Below, one piece after another: positions 61,251 through 64,000 of a stretch of DNA of 64,000 bases. This DNA is from Foliamicus sp965115835. GTDB taxonomy: Bacteria > Pseudomonadota > Gammaproteobacteria > Steroidobacterales > Foliamicaceae. The DNA is taken from positions 992,001 through 1,056,000 of the forward strand of contig OZ220471.1 of NCBI GenBank assembly GCA_965115835.1, read 5' to 3'. Each line of letters begins with the position of its first letter. The stretch's first letter is position 1. Below the pieces are notes generated by a model, which had not been told where the DNA came from, did not search any database, and saw only the letters and a program-made list of their open reading frames with translations. A program made the position numbers and the translations under genes.

Positions 61251-62144
61251 ATGAGATCGATTCCAGTTTTCGGCGCGCTGTTGATGGCGCTTGCCATGAG
61301 TGCTTGCGGCAAGGATAACGCTGGCAACGCGGAACGGAGAGAGCTTGATTCGGGCCACGCTGTAACTGTTATTGACCAGAAGGCCGGGGAGCAAGGAGAG
61401 AAAGCGAACGGGGGCACCTTTCGCGATTGCAAGAGATGCCCTGTCATGGTGGTGGTGCCCGCGGGGTCCTTCCTGATGGGTTCGCCGGCCAGCGAGGAAG
61501 GTCGGACCAAGCACGAGGAACCTGTGCATCAAGTGACGATTGCAGCGCCGTTTGCCGCGGGTGCTTATGAAGTGACGTTCAAGGAATGGAATGTTTGCGT
61601 TGCGGAGGGCGGCTGCGGAGACTATGGGTCCGGGCGCGGCAAGCGTCCGGTAGTGGAAGTCAGTTGGGACGATGTGCAGGCGTACGTTCTGTGGCTGTCG
61701 CAGAAAACGGGACACTCGTACCGGCTTTTGAGCGAGGCCGAATGGGAGTATGCGGCGCGCGCAGGAACCACCACGCGGTATCACACGGGCGATTTCATTT
61801 CCACCGATCAGGCCAATTTCTACGGAGTCTGGATTGGCCAGCCGTCCCGAGATGAGCTCTTGCCGGCCGGAAGTTTTCCCGCCAATGCGTTCGGCCTGCA
61901 TGACATGCATGGCAATGCGAACGAATGGGTACAGGACTGCTGGAACGAGAACTACGAGGGTGCGCCCGGCGATGGCAGCGCTTGGGAAACAGGTGATTGT
62001 TCCCTCCGGATTTTGCGTGGCTGCTCGTATGCTGATCGTCCGACCTGCCTGCGCTCGGCTTCCCGTGCTGGCTTTTCGAAGACATGGCGGTCGCCCGGCT
62101 GGGGCTTTCGCGTGGCGCGATCGCTGGCGCTCGTAGAGCCGTAA
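61251..62144 (+). CDS. formylglycine-generating-enzyme-like (SUMF1) lipoprotein
   Basis: 297 residues, start 15 bp after macB with TGAGGAG in the macB end. Lipobox LAMSAC: a lipoprotein of the periplasmic side. SUMF1/FGE-sulfatase fold: VVVPAGSFLMGSPASEEG, VSWDDVQAYVLWLSQ, YRLLSEAEWEYAARAG, GLHDMHGNANEWVQDCW, ILRGCSYADRPTCLRSASR and GFRVARS. The canonical pair of catalytic Cys of true formylglycine enzymes is not in the usual spacing, so it may bind or modify another substrate. PvdO, an FGE-like protein of pyoverdine maturation, works beside a MacAB-type pump, which is a useful parallel. Operon context suggests periplasmic maturation of the exported compound. Confidence 0.82.
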   Translation: MRSIPVFGALLMALAMSACGKDNAGNAERRELDSGHAVTVIDQKAGEQGEKANGGTFRDCKRCPVMVVVPAGSFLMGSPASEEGRTKHEEPVHQVTIAAPFAAGAYEVTFKEWNVCVAEGGCGDYGSGRGKRPVVEVSWDDVQAYVLWLSQKTGHSYRLLSEAEWEYAARAGTTTRYHTGDFISTDQANFYGVWIGQPSRDELLPAGSFPANAFGLHDMHGNANEWVQDCWNENYEGAPGDGSAWETGDCSLRILRGCSYADRPTCLRSASRAGFSKTWRSPGWGFRVARSLALVEP

Positions 62145-62467
62145 TCGCAAGATGCAGGACTGCATGCACTGTTACGCCTCCCTGTTTTGGGCTTGCAGCC
62201 TCCAAGAACTGAACTCATGCGATCGGCCGTTGCACATCGAAAGCCGCGTGATCAGGTGCAAGGGCGGAGCAGCACTGCGAAGTAGGTTGATCGACGCGGT
62301 GGCCGGCTTTTTTGTGGGCGGGCGTCCTTCTGCACGGTTGCGGTTACGCCGGTTTTGCGCTGGGCTTGTCGGAATGGCGGTACTGGCAGCAGTATTTTGG
62401 GTATGGGATGCAGGCCCAAAATGTGCATATTCGGGTCCCTCCAGAGCGGAGAGTACACTTGCCTGAA
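62145..62467. other. gap in the exporter operon, weak ORF
   Basis: A 104-codon frame (62152-62466, MQDCMHCYASLFWACSLQEL) contains one hydrophobic stretch (FCAGLVGMAVLAAVFWVW) and ends 1 bp before the adaptor start. No homologue recognised and no ribosome site; it may be chance. Confidence 0.3.
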
Positions 62468-63661
62468 ATGAGCATTGGCGAGGAACTTGATCGGGCCCTT
62501 GCCGACACCGGGACTTCATCCGGCAAGCGCAAGTGGCGTTGGATTTGGGCTTGCGCCGCGATCATCCTTGCCGCTGGCGCATATGTGTGGTTCTCGAGGG
62601 GAGACGAGGCGTTACCGAGCGAGGGGTCCGCGCTGGTGACGGCTACGGCCGCCTATCGCAGCATTGGCGACACAGTGGCTGCGAGCGGCAAGTTGCGGCC
62701 AGTGCAGGTCGTGGATGTGGGCGCGCAGGTATCGGGTCAGATGCAGCGCCTGCTCGTTCAGGCGGGCGACCGGGTATCGAAGGGCGATGTGGTGGCGGAG
62801 ATTGACGCCACGATACAGACCAGCGTGGTAGCGGCGGCGCGCTCCCAGCTGGAGGCGCTGCAGGCGCGGTTGCCGTCCACCGATTCCTATATCGATCTGG
62901 CGGAAGCCGGCCTGGCCCGGGAACGACGGCTGATGGAGGCTCAGGCTACCAATCAGGTAGCCCTGGACGAGGCGAAAAATGCGCTGATCAACGCGCGTTC
63001 CCGACTGATTGAGCTTCAGTCCGAGATCGAATCGCAAAAGGCTCTGGTTGCCAGCGAGCAGGCCAAGCTCGACTACAGCACGATCCGGGCGCCGGTATCG
63101 GGAGTTGTGGTTGCAGTACAAGTCACCGAAGGTCAGACGCTGAACGCTTCGCAGGTGGCCCCGGTGATCCTCCAGATTGCCGATCTTTCCCGGATGGTGG
63201 TGGAGGCGCAAGTTGCCGAAGCCAACATCGGCAAGCTTGCGGTGGGCGCCGGCGTTTCGTTCAGCACCCTGGGCGGCGGAACGCGGCGTTGGCGCGGCGT
63301 TTTGCAGCGCATCATTCCGAGAGCTTCCGACAACTCGAACGTTGTCAGCTATACCGCGATCTTTGAAGTGGACAACGCCGACGGCGCATTGCTGCCCGGC
63401 ATGACGGCTCAGGTATTTTTCGAGTTGTCCCGCCCGCGCGAGGTTCTGGCCGTTCCCGTGGACATGCTGGGCGATTTCGGCGAGACCAAGCCGGGCGGCG
63501 GCAGGGTTGCGCAAATTCTTCGGCTGAGCGAATCCGGCGGCGTGGAGTTGCGCCAGATTGTGGTGGGCGAGATCGGCGCCACTCATGCGGAGGTGCTCGA
63601 AGGCCTCAATGAAGGCGACCGCGTGGCGTCACGGTCGGCGGCCGCGGAAGCCGCGAGATAG
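62468..63661 (+). CDS. macA: MacA/HlyD-type periplasmic adaptor
   Basis: 397 residues from ATG 62468 (MSIGEELDRALADTGTSSGK). One N-terminal membrane anchor (WIWACAAIILAAGAYVWF, about 24-41). Barrel-sandwich half VDVGAQVSGQMQRLLVQAGD RVSKGDVV, a helical hairpin (about 120-190, LEALQARLPSTDSYIDLAEA to ESQKALVASEQAKL), second lipoyl half YSTIRAPVSGVVVAVQVTEG, then beta-barrel and MP domain. It bridges MacB to an outer-membrane TolC-like channel, which is not encoded here. Upstream in-frame starts exist but would add an unrelated stretch before the anchor. Confidence 0.88.
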   Translation: MSIGEELDRALADTGTSSGKRKWRWIWACAAIILAAGAYVWFSRGDEALPSEGSALVTATAAYRSIGDTVAASGKLRPVQVVDVGAQVSGQMQRLLVQAGDRVSKGDVVAEIDATIQTSVVAAARSQLEALQARLPSTDSYIDLAEAGLARERRLMEAQATNQVALDEAKNALINARSRLIELQSEIESQKALVASEQAKLDYSTIRAPVSGVVVAVQVTEGQTLNASQVAPVILQIADLSRMVVEAQVAEANIGKLAVGAGVSFSTLGGGTRRWRGVLQRIIPRASDNSNVVSYTAIFEVDNADGALLPGMTAQVFFELSRPREVLAVPVDMLGDFGETKPGGGRVAQILRLSESGGVELRQIVVGEIGATHAEVLEGLNEGDRVASRSAAAEAAR

Positions 63662-63734
63662 AGATCGAACCGTCAGCCTTGCAGGCGCGCTATCGCCACG
63701 GGAAAGACCCGCAGGTGCGCCTGCGCATAGCGCC

Positions 63735-64000
63735 ATGGATTCCGAACCGCCGCTGATCGAACTGGAGCGCGTGGGCCGGCGCTACGTGAAAAAGGGCGTG
63801 CCGGTGGTTGCCTTGAGCGACGCTTCCCTTCGCTTTCATGCGGGTGAATTTGCATGCATCACCGGGCCTTCGGGCGCCGGCAAGTCCACGCTGATGCATA
63901 TTCTGGGTTGTCTGGACACGCCGGACAGCGGCAGCTACCGGTTTGCGGGACGCGAGGTGCAAGCGCTCGGCGCGGATGATCTGGCCTGGTTTCGCTGCCG
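63735..64000 (+). CDS. second MacB-type ABC protein, runs off the window
   Basis: First 88 codons: MDSEPPLIELERVGRRYVKK, Walker A GPSGAGKSTLM, ILGCLDTPDSGSYRFAGREV. Paralogue of the MacB at 59215 (same order of motifs, shared GCLDxPDSGSYRxAGREV). The GCGCC before the ATG is a poor ribosome site. Two MacB-type proteins around one adaptor suggest a heteromeric or dual pump. Confidence 0.88.
   Translation, partial: MDSEPPLIELERVGRRYVKKGVPVVALSDASLRFHAGEFACITGPSGAGKSTLMHILGCLDTPDSGSYRFAGREVQALGADDLAWFRC

Noticed and set aside
61251..62144. True formylglycine-generating enzyme activating a sulfatase
   Set aside because: The catalytic Cys pair is not in canonical spacing and no sulfatase gene is near; kept as SUMF1-fold protein only.
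1..64000. tRNA or rRNA genes, including a tRNA target for the integrases
   Set aside because: No cloverleaf-like sequence or rRNA stretch was recognised by eye near the integrases or elsewhere; a tRNAscan run would be decisive.

Overview
The window is G+C-rich DNA of a pseudomonadotal (probably gammaproteobacterial) type. This rests on the gene families seen: MacAB-type pumps, an S8 lipoprotein with an autotransporter-like tail, and IS66, ISAs1, IS1182 and IS3/IS407-group elements. No rRNA or tRNA is present, so the lineage stays open. Almost everything is accessory DNA: the core of an integrative element or plasmid, invaded by a second element and many IS copies.

Layout. (1) 1-12.3 kb: compact + strand backbone of a conjugative-type element: large ParB-like protein, GHKL ATPase, DUF2958 protein, a small plasmid/phage protein, a 1507-residue methylase/helicase of the strawberry-notch type, an SRAP protein (minus strand), a SLOG-fold protein and the first 21 codons of ssb. 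(2) 12.34-39.07 kb: a 26.7-kb integrative element inside ssb. It is bounded by CCGTCAAC repeats and has a tyrosine recombinase at its right edge. Removing it restores a 149-codon ssb. Its cargo is an IS66 element with a DruA-like gene, an S8 protease preceded by a 12-bp C tract, toxin-antitoxin genes, a second copy of the ssb/DUF2493 module, an NYN nuclease, an ankyrin protein, a broken MoxR ATPase, several IS copies, a cas3 remnant and an unrecognised three-gene operon. (3) 39.07-44.2 kb: the backbone resumes with the ssb 3' part, a Toprim protein, a small protein, DUF2493, 146-bp tandem repeats and a palindrome cluster before a decayed ribbon-helix-helix gene. (4) 44.2-49.4 kb: a membrane-anchored protein and an unknown gene broken by IS1182 and IS407-type insertions. 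(5) 49.4-58.7 kb: a 1366-residue protein with a HigA-type HTH and a nuclease-like domain, a truncated and a full integrase, IS fragments and an IS4-like element. (6) 58.7-64 kb: a small secreted Cys-rich peptide, MacB ATPase/permease, sulfatase-modifying-factor-like lipoprotein, MacA/HlyD adaptor and a second MacB that runs off the window.

How it fits together. Regions 1 and 3 are one backbone operon system; region 2 carries a diverged copy of part of it (small ORF, ssb, 75-aa protein, DUF2493, palindromes, relaxosome-like remnant). The two copies flank a long segment in direct orientation. Between the small protein and DUF2493 both copies keep a nearly identical 101-bp stretch enclosed by sequence-different but pairing arms, which suggests a structured RNA. 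Defence- or conflict-type genes are concentrated in the inserted element and around 50-54 kb. The last region looks like an export system for a periplasmic peptide.
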